Below, piece after piece: positions 36,504-45,960 of a stretch of 64,000 bases of DNA. The notes under the pieces were generated by a model. That model had not been told where the DNA came from, made no database searches, and saw nothing but the letters and a program-made list of their open reading frames with translations. The DNA is from Agathobacter sp. (GTDB lineage: Bacteria; Bacillota; Clostridia; Lachnospirales; Lachnospiraceae). How positions within the stretch are numbered: the stretch's first letter is position 1; each line of letters starts with the position of its first letter. Position numbers and translations under genes: made by a program. The DNA lies in NCBI GenBank assembly GCA_022772675.1, contig JALEZW010000030.1, positions 1 through 64,000 on the forward strand, in the 5' to 3' direction.

Positions 36504-37844
36504 ATGGATTTTACGGAAGAATACAGACAGAAGCTCGTCTCCGCAGACGAAGCTGTGAAGGTCATCAAATCCGGTGACTGGGTAGATTACGGCTGGTGTA
36601 CCAACACAGTTGATGCACTGGACAAAGCATTGGCAAAGCGTACGGATGAATTAAAGGATGTGAACTTAAGAGGCGGTATCCTCTTAAAGCCGCTTGCCGT
36701 ATTTGAACGGGAGGATGCCGGTGAGCACTTTACCTGGAACTCCTGGCATATGGGCGGCTATGAGAGAAAACTGATCAGCCGCGGCTGTTCTTTCTATGCA
36801 CCAATCCGTTATTCCGAGCTCCCGAGATACTACCGCGATCTTGACTGCCCGGATGATGTGGCAATGTTTCAGGTAGCCCCCATGGACAAGCACGGCTACT
36901 TTAACTTCGGGCCAAGTGCTTCCCATCTGGGTGCTATGTGCGAGACCGCAAAACATATTATCGTAGAGGTTAATGAAAACATGCCCCGTTGTCTCGGCGG
37001 AACCGAAACCGGTATCCATATTTCCCAGGTAGATGCCATTGTAGAAGGAGACAATCCTCCCATCGGCGAACTGGGTGCCGGCGGACCTGCCACAGAGGTG
37101 GACAAGAAGGTTGCACAGCTGATCGTGGAACAGATTCCAAACGGTGCCTGCTTACAGCTTGGTATCGGTGGTATGCCTAACGCTGTCGGCTCCCTGATTG
37201 CAGAATCTGACCTTAAGGATCTGGGCGTCCACACCGAGATGTATGTCGATGCCTTCGTAGATATTGCAAAGGCCGGCAAGATCACCGGAGCCCACAAGAG
37301 TATCGACCGTTACCGCCAGGTATACGGATTTGCAGCCGGAACCAAGAAACTGTACGATTATATCGATGACAACCCGGAGCTCATGAGTGCACCGGTCAGC
37401 TACACCAATGATATCCGTTCCATCGCTGCATTAGATAACTTTATCTCCATCAACAACTGTGTGGACATTGATTTGTTCGGTCAGGTCAGCTCAGAATCCT
37501 CCGGTATCAAGCAGATCAGCGGCGCCGGCGGACAGCTTGACTTTGTTCTGGGAGCTTATCTGTCTAACGGCGGCAAGAGCTTCATCTGCTGTTCCTCTAC
37601 CTTTACCGATAAGCAGGGACAGGTACATTCCAGAATCCGTCCTACCCTGACAGAAGGTTCCATTGTCACTGACACCCGTGCCAATACCCATTATGTGGTA
37701 ACTGAGTACGGAATGGTAAATCTCAAGGGATTATCCACCTGGCAGAAGGCAGAGGCACTGATTTCCATCGCTCATCCGGATTTCAGGGACGAACTGATTG
37801 CAGAGGCTGAAAAGATGCATATCTGGAGACGTTCCAACAAGTAA
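36504..37844 (+). CDS. but: Butyryl-CoA:acetate CoA-transferase
   Basis: A 446-residue enzyme that moves CoA from butyryl-CoA to acetate, the last step of butyrate formation in many gut Lachnospiraceae. [16 protein letters not shown] near 74 and AFVDIAKAG near 251 are the blocks targeted by the usual degenerate but primers. [10 protein letters not shown] near 330 holds the catalytic Glu, and GIGGMPNA and [12 protein letters not shown] are CoA-site glycine loops. The ATG at 36504 has AGAAGGAGG at 8-10 nt; an upstream in-frame ATG at 36441 lies within the leader hairpin and is unlikely. Highly related 4-hydroxybutyrate CoA-transferases cannot be ruled out fully. Single gene with its own terminator. 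Confidence 0.9.
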   Translation: MDFTEEYRQKLVSADEAVKVIKSGDWVDYGWCTNTVDALDKALAKRTDELKDVNLRGGILLKPLAVFEREDAGEHFTWNSWHMGGYERKLISRGCSFYAPIRYSELPRYYRDLDCPDDVAMFQVAPMDKHGYFNFGPSASHLGAMCETAKHIIVEVNENMPRCLGGTETGIHISQVDAIVEGDNPPIGELGAGGPATEVDKKVAQLIVEQIPNGACLQLGIGGMPNAVGSLIAESDLKDLGVHTEMYVDAFVDIAKAGKITGAHKSIDRYRQVYGFAAGTKKLYDYIDDNPELMSAPVSYTNDIRSIAALDNFISINNCVDIDLFGQVSSESSGIKQISGAGGQLDFVLGAYLSNGGKSFICCSSTFTDKQGQVHSRIRPTLTEGSIVTDTRANTHYVVTEYGMVNLKGLSTWQKAEALISIAHPDFRDELIAEAEKMHIWRRSNK

Positions 37845-37875
37845 TTCACCTATTGTTCACAATTTATTCATTATG

Positions 37876-37907
37876 CAAAAAAACCTCGGCTTTGCCGGGG
37901 TTTTTTT
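37876..37907 (+). terminator. Intrinsic terminator of but
   Basis: AACCTCGGC/GCCGGGGTT stem with a TTT loop, followed by seven T and preceded by an A-run, 32 nt after the but stop codon. Confidence 0.88.
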
Positions 37908-37976
37908 ATAAATTTTACCTCTTGTCTTCCCATAATATTTTTAGTAATCTATAGTTCGGGTAAAGGAGAGGTAAAA

Positions 37977-40112
37977 ATGAAGAAATTATTCGGTATAATA
38001 AAAGCAAAATTATTCACGCAAGCGGAAAAAGAACACTCCGAAGCATACCAGCGGAGAATTGCATTTTTAAATAAATATTCATTATTATGGCACGCACTGA
38101 TTTCCTGCGGAATCGTCTTTCTGGTGGAACTGATTTCCCGAAGGAATTTCCTTTCTGCCTGTTCCTTTGTAGGAAAACACACCGGTGCTTATTTCTACAA
38201 TGCATTCATTGTGTTTGCATCTTTAAGCCTGGTATATCTGTTCCGCAGAAGGGCATTTTTCCGGGTGATCATCAGCGGTTTCTGGATTCTTCTGGGAATT
38301 ATTAATGGATGTATCCTTTCAAACCGTGTCACACCTTTCGGATTTACGGATCTGAAATGCCTGAGTGACCTGTTTGCCATGAATAACACCAACTATTTCA
38401 CGGCCGAGGAAGCCACTGTTGTTGTAATAGGTCTCTGCTTATTCTTACTGATGTGCGCAGCCCTCTTTATCAAGGGACCTCGTTTTCAGGGAAAAATCCA
38501 TAAAGTAGTGGTCTTTGCATCCGTTGTATCGGTCCTGTTTATTGGGCTGCCGGTTACCACCTCTGCTGCGCAGAATGCCAATGTTGTGGCAAGTTATTTT
38601 TCAAATATCGCACAGGGTTATGAGAATTACGGCTTTATCTACGGTTTTTCTTCCAGCGTAGTGGACCGCGGCATGAGTAAGCCGGACGATTACGACGAAG
38701 AACATATCGCCTCTATTGAAGCTGAGGTAAACCAGGGAAAAAAGGAAACCACTGTTACAAAGAAGGATGCACCAAATATCATCTGCGTTCTTTTGGAATC
38801 TTTCTGTGATCCGGATGAGATTAACTTCCTTGATTACAATAAGGATCCGATTCCAACCTTCCACAAGCTGGAAAAGAAATACACCAGCGGTTATCTGACC
38901 GTTCCGGTTGTGGGTGCAGGTACTGCCAACACTGAGTTTGAGGTATTATCCGGTATGAGTATGCAGTATTTTGGAACCGGTGAATACCCTTACAAAACAA
39001 TTTTGAAAAAGACCGACTGTGAGAGTACAGCTTCTGATCTGGCATCCATCGGCTACGGAACCCATGCCGTACATAACAACGGCGGTAACTTCTACAGCCG
39101 GGTCAATGCCTTTTCCATGATGGGCTTTGACACCTTTACCAGCAAGGAGCTTATGAATATTCAGAGCTACACCCCTAACGGCAGCTGGGCTACAGATGAT
39201 ATTCTTGTAAATGAAACCATAAAAACACTGGATGCAACACCAAACCAGCCGGATTTCACCTATACCATTACCGTCGGAACACACGGTGATTACCCGAAGG
39301 AGCCGGTTATTGCCAATCCCCCTTACACAGTAAGCGGCATCAGCGATGAGGAGACGAGAAATCAGTGGATCTACTACGTAAATCAGTTAAATGAGGTGGA
39401 TACCTTTATTTCAAGCCTCATCAAACAGCTCTCCAGACGTGATGAGGATACCATTGTTGTTTTCTTCGGAGATCATCTCCCTACCATGGGACTGGAAGAC
39501 TCCGATATGAAATCCAATGATATTTACAAGACCAAGTACGTTACCTGGAACAATATGGGACTGGAAAAGAAAGATGCTGATTTATATGCCTACCAGCTCA
39601 TGGCAAGCATTACGGATTCTGTTGGAATCCATGAAGGTACGATTCTCTCTTACCACCAGACACAGGCAGGAAAAGCGGATACAGCTGCTTATCTGGACGG
39701 ATTGAATAATTTGCAGTACGATATTCTATATGGAGACCGTTACTGCTATAACGGTGAGGATCTTTATCCTGCAACCGATATTGTCATGGGTATTGATGAC
39801 GTAAAGCTAAACAGCGTCACTAATTCCTACGGTGGATCCAATGTATATCTCTATGGAAGCAACTTCACGAAATGGAGCCGTGTATTTGTAAACGGAAAAA
39901 AAATTGATACCTCCTTTATGAATTCCGGATGTATTTATATTTCCAAAGACAGCATCAAAGACGGCGATACCGTTAAGATCTGCCAGCTGGGTTCCAACAG
40001 TACTGTATTCCGGGAATCCAATGAGCTGACCTACTCGGATCCGGTCATACCTCTTGGAACCGAGATTAACAGTTTTTCTACGGAAACTACAGAGGCAGAT
40101 ACACAAAAATAA
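37977..40112 (+). CDS. LTA-synthase-like membrane sulfatase
   Basis: A 711-residue protein with about five N-terminal transmembrane segments (to about 205) and an extracellular sulfatase-fold domain (about 260-560). Visible active-site parts are LLESFCDP (Glu metal ligand), GAGTANTEFEVLSG (Thr nucleophile region), VHNNGG, and FFGDHLPTMG (Asp-His metal ligands). These match LtaS/phosphoglycerol transferase enzymes that polymerise or attach glycerol phosphate. A C-terminal extension of about 100 residues (about 600-700; VYLYGSNFTKWSRVFVNGKKI) looks like an IPT/TIG-type beta-sandwich. An AAAGGAGAGG leader precedes the ATG. Followed by a terminator at 40173. Confidence 0.88.
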   Translation: MKKLFGIIKAKLFTQAEKEHSEAYQRRIAFLNKYSLLWHALISCGIVFLVELISRRNFLSACSFVGKHTGAYFYNAFIVFASLSLVYLFRRRAFFRVIISGFWILLGIINGCILSNRVTPFGFTDLKCLSDLFAMNNTNYFTAEEATVVVIGLCLFLLMCAALFIKGPRFQGKIHKVVVFASVVSVLFIGLPVTTSAAQNANVVASYFSNIAQGYENYGFIYGFSSSVVDRGMSKPDDYDEEHIASIEAEVNQGKKETTVTKKDAPNIICVLLESFCDPDEINFLDYNKDPIPTFHKLEKKYTSGYLTVPVVGAGTANTEFEVLSGMSMQYFGTGEYPYKTILKKTDCESTASDLASIGYGTHAVHNNGGNFYSRVNAFSMMGFDTFTSKELMNIQSYTPNGSWATDDILVNETIKTLDATPNQPDFTYTITVGTHGDYPKEPVIANPPYTVSGISDEETRNQWIYYVNQLNEVDTFISSLIKQLSRRDEDTIVVFFGDHLPTMGLEDSDMKSNDIYKTKYVTWNNMGLEKKDADLYAYQLMASITDSVGIHEGTILSYHQTQAGKADTAAYLDGLNNLQYDILYGDRYCYNGEDLYPATDIVMGIDDVKLNSVTNSYGGSNVYLYGSNFTKWSRVFVNGKKIDTSFMNSGCIYISKDSIKDGDTVKICQLGSNSTVFRESNELTYSDPVIPLGTEINSFSTETTEADTQK

Positions 40113-40172
40113 TTCCAGGATTTTTTCCGAATGTACGGGGACGGATTTTAAATCCTTTCCCCATAACTACAA

Positions 40173-40212
40173 AGAGCCTGGTGAACGTGATTCGCTCACC
40201 GGGCTCTTTTTC
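40173..40212 (+). terminator. Intrinsic terminator of the LTA-synthase-like gene
   Basis: GAGCCTGGTGA and TCACCGGGCTC form an 11-bp stem with one internal mismatch, followed by TTTTT on the plus strand, about 60 nt after the stop codon. Confidence 0.85.
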
Positions 40213-40295
40213 CATAACCCATTAATGTTCCCTCATGATATACCCCCTCATATCCTGTGTTCTGTCCACGTGATACCCGGTCAAATTGCATGATA

Positions 40296-40325
40296 TGAGG
40301 GTCAAGAGGAATTTTGTCCCTCATT
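40296..40325. repeat. ATGAGGG/CCCTCAT dispersed hairpin
   Basis: ATGAGGG (40297-40303 area) and CCCTCAT pair around a 16-nt loop and are preceded by ATGAT. Fragments of the same motif (CCCTCATGATAT and CCCTCATATC) lie at 40231-40256. Related hairpins occur at 55122-55151 and 60506-60536, so this is an intergenic repeat family. Confidence 0.65.
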
Positions 40326-40358
40326 TAATATTCAGGACAGCAGTACAATAAATCCGTC

Positions 40359-41195
40359 TTAAATCGCCTTCAGCGCGCTCACAGCGGCATCCAGATCTTT
40401 ATTATCTATTTCGTAGAATTTTCCCTCATCTGCAGCCTTTGCATAAGCCGGATCCAGTGGCAGTTTTCCAAGCACCTTCGTCCCTGCAGATGCAGCAACC
40501 TCATCAATCTTACTTTCTCCAAATAAAGCAATTTTCTTTCCGCAGTCCGGACACTTCAAATAGCTGAAGTTTTCTACCACTCCCAGTACCGGAATATGCA
40601 TCATATCTGCCATGTGGAATGCCTTCTTAACAATCATCTGCACCAGTTCCTGTGGAGATGTCACAATGACGATTCCATTTACCGGCAGCGACTGAAATAC
40701 GGTAAGGGGTACATCCCCGGTTCCCGGCGGCATATCCACGAAAAGATAATCAATCTCTCCCCATACCACTTCATTCCAGAACTGCTTGACTGCACCGGCA
40801 ATCACCGGTCCCCGCCATACAACAGGAGCCTCCTCATCTTCCATCATGAGATTGATGGAAACAATTTTAATTCCCTCTTGGGTTACAAAAGGGTACATTC
40901 CCTTCTCATCACCCACAATCTGTCCATGAGCCCCAAACATCTTTGGGATAGATGGTCCCGTAATATCAGCATCCAGTATTCCTACCTTATATCCTGCCTT
41001 TGCCATTAACACAGCAAGGGATGAGGTAATAAATGATTTTCCAACCCCTCCTTTTCCGCTGACTACTCCAATGACATGCTTGATATCTGAATAGGGATTC
41101 ATCTCTTCCAGCATGCTCTGTGGATTGTGGGAACAACCCTCACAGCTTTCTTTCGAGCAGGATGACGCCCCGCTGCAATTTGAATTTTCCGGCAT
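40359..41195 (-). CDS. Mrp/ApbC-type Fe-S carrier P-loop ATPase
   Basis: A 278-residue MinD-like ATPase. The deviant Walker A VSGKGGVGKS lies near 45; ILDADITGPSIPK is switch I, and FVDMPPGTGD near 151 the Mrp hallmark. The N-terminal 24 residues carry several Cys (CSGASSC, CEGC), and CPDCGK near 215 provides the CxxC of the Mrp/NBP35 family, which assembles or carries iron-sulfur clusters. A strong GGAGGG precedes the start. Its upstream gene (lepB) ends 137 nt away. Confidence 0.92.
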   Translation of the reverse strand: MPENSNCSGASSCSKESCEGCSHNPQSMLEEMNPYSDIKHVIGVVSGKGGVGKSFITSSLAVLMAKAGYKVGILDADITGPSIPKMFGAHGQIVGDEKGMYPFVTQEGIKIVSINLMMEDEEAPVVWRGPVIAGAVKQFWNEVVWGEIDYLFVDMPPGTGDVPLTVFQSLPVNGIVIVTSPQELVQMIVKKAFHMADMMHIPVLGVVENFSYLKCPDCGKKIALFGESKIDEVAASAGTKVLGKLPLDPAYAKAADEGKFYEIDNKDLDAAVSALKAI

Positions 41196-41332
41196 GATAA
41201 CAGCCCTCCTTTTTTATTTATATATTCGGTTTTCCCAGCCTCTTATATACATAAAGTAAACAATAAGAAAAGAGAACCGAATTATTATCTGTTTTGTTAG
41301 CGGATATTCTAAATCCTGTACAAACAATCCGG

Positions 41333-42037
41333 TTACTTATATAAACTGCCTATCCTGGAAAACGGATAGTAAATGTAATATGCTTTTCCAATTATCTCAT
41401 CTTTGGTGACATAGGTATTGTCCCAGTAACGGGCATCAAAAGAGTCGTTTCTGTTATCTCCCATCACAAGGTAACTGTCACTGGGCACCTGAAACTCAAA
41501 GGGTCCCGTGGCCTCTGTCCAGGTTTCCTTCAGGTAGTCCTCTTTCAGAGGTGTTTCCGAGTCATTGATATAGATTTTTCCCTCTGTAATGGTAACCTTT
41601 TCCCCCGGAAGCCCGATCACACGCTTTACATATTTCTGTGTCTCATCATCGGGAAAACGGAAAATAATAATATCGCCCCGCTCCGGCTCAGAAAACCTGT
41701 AGGCAAGCCGCAGACCGAACAGATCATCTCCCGGCTCAATGGTATGCTCCATAGAGCCGGTCGGCACTGTTGCATTAATGATCACATAATTTTTTAACAC
41801 CATGGCAAGGCCAATGGCAACCACAAAGGTCAGAATCCAGCTTAAAGCCTCTAACATCGGAGAGGACTTTTTTTCTTTGTTTTCATCCGTTTCTTTATCT
41901 CCCTCTTCCTGATACAAAGAACCTTTCCGGTCCTCTTCTGTCTCCACAACTTCTTCCACAAGCATTCCCTCTTCCCCGCTTAACAGTTCTTCCTCCGGCA
42001 TGCTTTCCTCAAATCCGTTTTTTGTATTTTCTTCCAT
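41333..42037 (-). CDS. lepB: Signal peptidase I
   Basis: A 234-residue type I signal peptidase. An acidic N-terminal tail (about 1-58, rich in Glu) precedes one transmembrane segment (about 64-83), then the catalytic Ser in VPTGSMEHTI and Lys in YVKRVIGLPGE, and the GDNRNDSFDARYW box. The long acidic cytoplasmic tail is unusual for a signal peptidase. The gene starts 6 nt after the HSP90-like gene, so it belongs to the same transcript as the sortase; it may process the SPKTG protein. Confidence 0.92.
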   Translation of the reverse strand: MEENTKNGFEESMPEEELLSGEEGMLVEEVVETEEDRKGSLYQEEGDKETDENKEKKSSPMLEALSWILTFVVAIGLAMVLKNYVIINATVPTGSMEHTIEPGDDLFGLRLAYRFSEPERGDIIIFRFPDDETQKYVKRVIGLPGEKVTITEGKIYINDSETPLKEDYLKETWTEATGPFEFQVPSDSYLVMGDNRNDSFDARYWDNTYVTKDEIIGKAYYIYYPFSRIGSLYK

Positions 42038-42043
42038 TTTAAC

Positions 42044-43948
42044 CTACTTTCTTGGTGTAAACCACCAACTGATAAAATCCTCTCTGTGGAAGGTAAATCC
42101 CACCAGTCCGAGTTTTACACGTTCCTTTTTGGTAAGACACTGATCAATATAGTCATTTACCAGATCCACAAAATCATATTCCAGACACCAGATGCAGCTG
42201 ACGGTAGCTACCTTTTTCGGGTCCCAGTCATCTACAAAGGAACCTCCAAAATCCACCATCTTATTCCATCTGTTTTTTGCATTGATAATACGCTGCTTAA
42301 TATTTTCGTAAATCACTTCCATCATCCTGTGGACTTTCGGATGATACAGAACCGGTGCCAGCATTTTGGAAAGCTGGTGTTCCTCATTGATCAGAAGTTC
42401 CAGCGTCCCGGTCTGGGTATTGGTCACCATACAGAAAATACTGTTATCTCCGAACCGCTCTGGTCTGAGCCGGTACTGGAACCGGTATGGCACCACACTT
42501 TTTATCATGGTAAAATCTGCAACCATATCGTCATAGATGATTCCCGGATTATCGCTGATCACATAGTGCTGGGATCTCCGGTACGGTGCCAGAAGCTGAC
42601 AGAACAGATCCCTGTTTTTCTCAAACACGATCAGCTGGTTTTCCTCCTGAAAGTGCTTGAAATCCATAAAATAATTCAGCCGGTAATAATCAAACATTCC
42701 CCTGGTAAGAAAGGCTATCCGGATGGTTTTTCCGGCATAGCCGTGAATCACCGTGTCTACCGGCAGCTCAATCTGGCGCCCTTTTAAGAATACCTCAATA
42801 GTAACAGCCTTGGAAAGCAGCTTCATTTCCTCCTCATACTCAGTCAGAACCGGATTCCTGCCGTCTGCCAGATACTGGTTTAAGCCTAGTTCATTTCCCA
42901 CAAAATGTTCTGCGATTTTGTGTCCGATCAGTCTCCTGAGTTCCATCAGCCTGTCATCATCTGCCACCCCATCCCTTGCAAGTCTTAGGGTTAAAAACCT
43001 TTTTTTCAAGTGCAGATGATAGGTCATGTGACGCAGCCACTCTGGTTTCAGACCAAGATTCTTCCTCTCATCGGCAATCAGAAATCCCTGTTGGTAAAGA
43101 CAGGATTTTCCCACCATATCCTTGTGCTTGGAGTTATAAATCCAGATACAGCCCTCCATCAGTTCATCCACAATCCGGATGGAGATAATTCCAATCACAT
43201 CTGCAAAGGGATTATCCGAAATATGGTTGGGTTCCTGCAGCGTCACACTGTTGGAATCATAGGAAACCGTTATGGGAAATGGCTGATAGAGCATATACCG
43301 CTTCACAGCCTCCACCATCCGGTGCATGGTCAGCTGCATGGCATATTTAGGCCGAAGCACCAGTGTCATTCTCGTTCCGGACTCCTCCCGGTTCGAGGTG
43401 ATATACTCTATCGTCTCTGCCCCTTCAATCCACTTTGCCGTAACTGGCTGTAAATCCTGCCTGGCTGTAACGTTAAAGGCGGTATTTACGCACTTATCTT
43501 TGCGGGACTCAATAAGAAGTGCCCTGGCTGCCATAAAGCCCGACAAAAGCCCGATTCCAAACTGTCCGATGGGTTCATAATGAAGCTGCTGACTGGCAAA
43601 CTCATCACTGTTATAGTAGCTGACTCCGATTTTCGCCACATACTCTTCGATGTCCTTGGCATTCATGCCAATTCCATTATCTTCAAATACAAGCCGCTGG
43701 GTGGTGGAATTATAGCTGATTGAAATACGAGGAACAAAAGGATCCCGCATGGAATTCAGGGCATCCGCTTCCTCTGCCTCCAGAAATTCAGTTCCCCAGC
43801 TCCATTCAAAGGCTGCCCTTGTATTGCAGGCATCTATGGCATTCTGCAGATACTCCCGGATAAACGCATCGGGGTCTCCATAAAACTGTGTACTCGCAAA
43901 GGTTGATATGATATTTTCCTCATCCATATCCACTCTGCATTGTATCAT
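42044..43948 (-). CDS. HSP90-like GHKL ATPase
   Basis: A 634-residue cytosolic protein with a GHKL (Bergerat) ATP-binding domain in residues about 1-210: FIREYLQNAIDAC (Glu and Asn of the N box), EDNGIGM (DxGxG) and GQFGIGLLSGF (lid and G3 box). The order and spacing resemble HtpG/HSP90, but the rest (about 230-634) has no recognised HtpG middle or MEEVD-like end. Housekeeping HtpG is expected elsewhere. Its start overlaps the sortase stop by 4 nt, and the lepB start follows by 6 nt, so it is embedded between them. It may be a dedicated chaperone-like ATPase for the surface pathway; this is inference. Confidence 0.75.
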   Translation of the reverse strand: MIQCRVDMDEENIISTFASTQFYGDPDAFIREYLQNAIDACNTRAAFEWSWGTEFLEAEEADALNSMRDPFVPRISISYNSTTQRLVFEDNGIGMNAKDIEEYVAKIGVSYYNSDEFASQQLHYEPIGQFGIGLLSGFMAARALLIESRKDKCVNTAFNVTARQDLQPVTAKWIEGAETIEYITSNREESGTRMTLVLRPKYAMQLTMHRMVEAVKRYMLYQPFPITVSYDSNSVTLQEPNHISDNPFADVIGIISIRIVDELMEGCIWIYNSKHKDMVGKSCLYQQGFLIADERKNLGLKPEWLRHMTYHLHLKKRFLTLRLARDGVADDDRLMELRRLIGHKIAEHFVGNELGLNQYLADGRNPVLTEYEEEMKLLSKAVTIEVFLKGRQIELPVDTVIHGYAGKTIRIAFLTRGMFDYYRLNYFMDFKHFQEENQLIVFEKNRDLFCQLLAPYRRSQHYVISDNPGIIYDDMVADFTMIKSVVPYRFQYRLRPERFGDNSIFCMVTNTQTGTLELLINEEHQLSKMLAPVLYHPKVHRMMEVIYENIKQRIINAKNRWNKMVDFGGSFVDDWDPKKVATVSCIWCLEYDFVDLVNDYIDQCLTKKERVKLGLVGFTFHREDFISWWFTPRK

Positions 43949-44823
43949 AACTCATCCTCATTCAAAAGAACAGCCTGTACCAGAAAACGCTTATGGGATT
44001 TTCCTTTTACACAGGTGGAAAGTGTCAGAAGGTGACTTTCTACAGAAAGTTCTACCGGTATTTTCACTTTCTGGCTGTTATTCGTATTTTTTACTATTTT
44101 TTCTAAATAAACAAGTTTTCCTTCCGTAGTGGAAAAATCGTTTGTATGAAGGATATGGGCATTGTCTGACTGATATGCCGCATAAATCTCATACACAAGT
44201 ACTTTATTTTCCTCCGTGTAAATATAAACGTACGGGTAGTTTGCAAAAAAAGCAGAATCTTCATAGTTGTGAAGGGATGCAAACATGGAAGAGTTCCGCA
44301 TATTGTGGCCATACACTACGGTATCAAAATCCGTAAAATCTTTGCTGTTTGCACGCTCTGTATATATACATCCCGGATATCCCCGGGTTCCATTCAAATT
44401 ATAATTCAAATAATAGGAGTCGTCTGTGGGATGCTGCAAAAGCGGATAGTCCACTTCTGTCCCGGGAATATAAATCCATGCATAAATGTCTCCGTTTACA
44501 TGATGAAGTTTATTCCAATCAAGATTTTTCTTTGGGATAGTGGCTCCTTGCAATGTGGATTCTGAATTCTGGGACTCCATGCCTTCTGTTAGCTTTTCCG
44601 CCGCATCAGAACCGGTTTCCCCGTTGGTCAGGATAGCATTGTCATTCATCTGCCCCTGAAGTTCGTTTACCTGGGAAGAAAGCTTCTCATATTCCTTTTC
44701 TGCCTGATGCTGCACAAACCAGTTTCTCCCCAGCACAATAAGAACAGCAATTAAGACAGCCGCAAAAACCACTGTTAAAATTTTATAAATATCAATTGCC
44801 TGCTTCTTTTCTTTTTTTTCCAT
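43945..44823 (-). CDS. srtB: Class B sortase
   Basis: A 292-residue sortase with one N-terminal membrane anchor (about 11-33), a coiled-coil-like spacer (about 40-70), and the sortase beta-barrel. YGHNMRNSSMF holds the catalytic His, LTLSTC the nucleophilic Cys, and SHKRFLVQ the Arg. The extra N-terminal helix region and motif order fit class B. Class B sortases of Clostridium difficile cut (S/P)PxTG motifs, and the upstream gene product ends in SPKTG. The ATG at 44823 has AAGGAAA 10 nt upstream; an in-frame ATG at 44877 lies inside the terminator hairpin. Overlaps the HSP90-like gene by 4 nt. Confidence 0.92.
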   Translation of the reverse strand: MEKKEKKQAIDIYKILTVVFAAVLIAVLIVLGRNWFVQHQAEKEYEKLSSQVNELQGQMNDNAILTNGETGSDAAEKLTEGMESQNSESTLQGATIPKKNLDWNKLHHVNGDIYAWIYIPGTEVDYPLLQHPTDDSYYLNYNLNGTRGYPGCIYTERANSKDFTDFDTVVYGHNMRNSSMFASLHNYEDSAFFANYPYVYIYTEENKVLVYEIYAAYQSDNAHILHTNDFSTTEGKLVYLEKIVKNTNNSQKVKIPVELSVESHLLTLSTCVKGKSHKRFLVQAVLLNEDEL

Positions 44824-44847
44824 AAATTTTTCTTTCCTTAAACTGAG

Positions 44848-44880
44848 ATAAAAGGGTGGCGGACTCCATTCCACCACCCT
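44848..44880 (-). terminator. Intrinsic terminator or attenuator between the SPKTG gene and sortase
   Basis: On the minus strand GGGTGGTGGA pairs with TCCGCCACCC (one mismatch) and is followed by TTTTAT. It lies 60 nt after the SPKTG gene stop and just before the sortase gene, so most transcripts should end here and only part reads into srtB. Confidence 0.7.
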
Positions 44881-44942
44881 GTCATCTTTTTACATCCGAA
44901 GATGTACTGACCAGATTTTCATAAAAAATGTATCCAGTGAAA

Positions 44943-45881
44943 TTAGTTGCTGCGTGTCTTTCTATGACATACAACGGTGCCTGCAAAAGCGAATACTGCA
45001 ACAATCGGAAGTGCCGGCAGTGCAGCACCTGTCTTCGGTGATGTCACATAAGGTGCTGAATTTTTGTCACCTGCGGAACTGACCTTTACAGAGCTTGCCC
45101 CATCTGTATAACCATCGTTATAACCTTTATCATAGTTTTCATTTTTATTAGAATCCGGATACTTAACTGTCACATTCTGATTTACATTAACCGGATTGTT
45201 CTGGTTATTCGTCTGTGAATTACTCTGATTGTTGTTGTTCGTCTGCGGATTACTCTGGCTGTTATTCTGTGAGCCTGTAGAATTCGAATTTGAATTCGTA
45301 TTGCTATTCTCATTATTGTTTGATTTATCCGAATCCGTACCTGCATTCTCATCCTTAGACGGATCTCCCGTAAGAGCCGGAGTCACACCCGGAGTATATT
45401 TTACAACCGCAACCGGGGAGAACGAATATAACGTTACCGTAACACTTCCTGATGCAATACTATCCGGCTTAAGTGTCTGCCATGCACCACTTGATAACTG
45501 ATGCAATACATATACATTATCACCAGACTTGATCCCATTAGCCCTAATTGTTACCTTGATTCCCTTCTTTGCATTTGTGCCTTCCGGAACAGAAATATTC
45601 TTCATCGCAACCACTGTTGCCCCTGAATCCTGTCCCTTTGCGACAGTGTTTGCTGCAGAATACTGATCTTTGGTAACCGCTGTTGCCGTTACTTTAATAA
45701 TTTCATTATTTGAATTTACAGCATTGGAATCAACACTTGTTGCTTTGTTAATCTCATCCGTTTTCTGCTGTAATACCACATCACTGTCCGGCGATGGTGC
45801 CGCAAAAACGGTAGTTCCCATTGTAAGAACAAGCATCATGGCTGTCAGAACACCTGCAAAGATTTTCTTTTTTATTTTCAT
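44943..45881 (-). CDS. SPKTG-type sortase-anchored surface protein
   Basis: A 312-residue exported protein. It has a signal peptide (about 1-28, ending FAA), an Ig-like or jelly-roll body (about 30-165; VTIRANGIKSGDNVYVLHQLSSGAW), a long Asn/Ser/Gln-rich linker (about 175-235), and a wall-sorting tail: SPKTG, a hydrophobic stretch (about 290-307) and CHRKTRSN. This is the classic sortase substrate layout. Given the linked class B sortase it is the likely substrate. The ATG at 45881 has AGGAGG 9 nt upstream. AGTGCGCGCGCACT, a 14-nt palindrome, lies upstream at 45936-45949. Confidence 0.88.
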   Translation of the reverse strand: MKIKKKIFAGVLTAMMLVLTMGTTVFAAPSPDSDVVLQQKTDEINKATSVDSNAVNSNNEIIKVTATAVTKDQYSAANTVAKGQDSGATVVAMKNISVPEGTNAKKGIKVTIRANGIKSGDNVYVLHQLSSGAWQTLKPDSIASGSVTVTLYSFSPVAVVKYTPGVTPALTGDPSKDENAGTDSDKSNNNENSNTNSNSNSTGSQNNSQSNPQTNNNNQSNSQTNNQNNPVNVNQNVTVKYPDSNKNENYDKGYNDGYTDGASSVKVSSAGDKNSAPYVTSPKTGAALPALPIVAVFAFAGTVVCHRKTRSN

Positions 45882-45960
45882 CGCAATCAACCTCCTTTCC
45901 CAATAATAATTTAGTATGTAACCTGGTCTATATCAAGTGCGCGCGCACTGGATACCTTTG

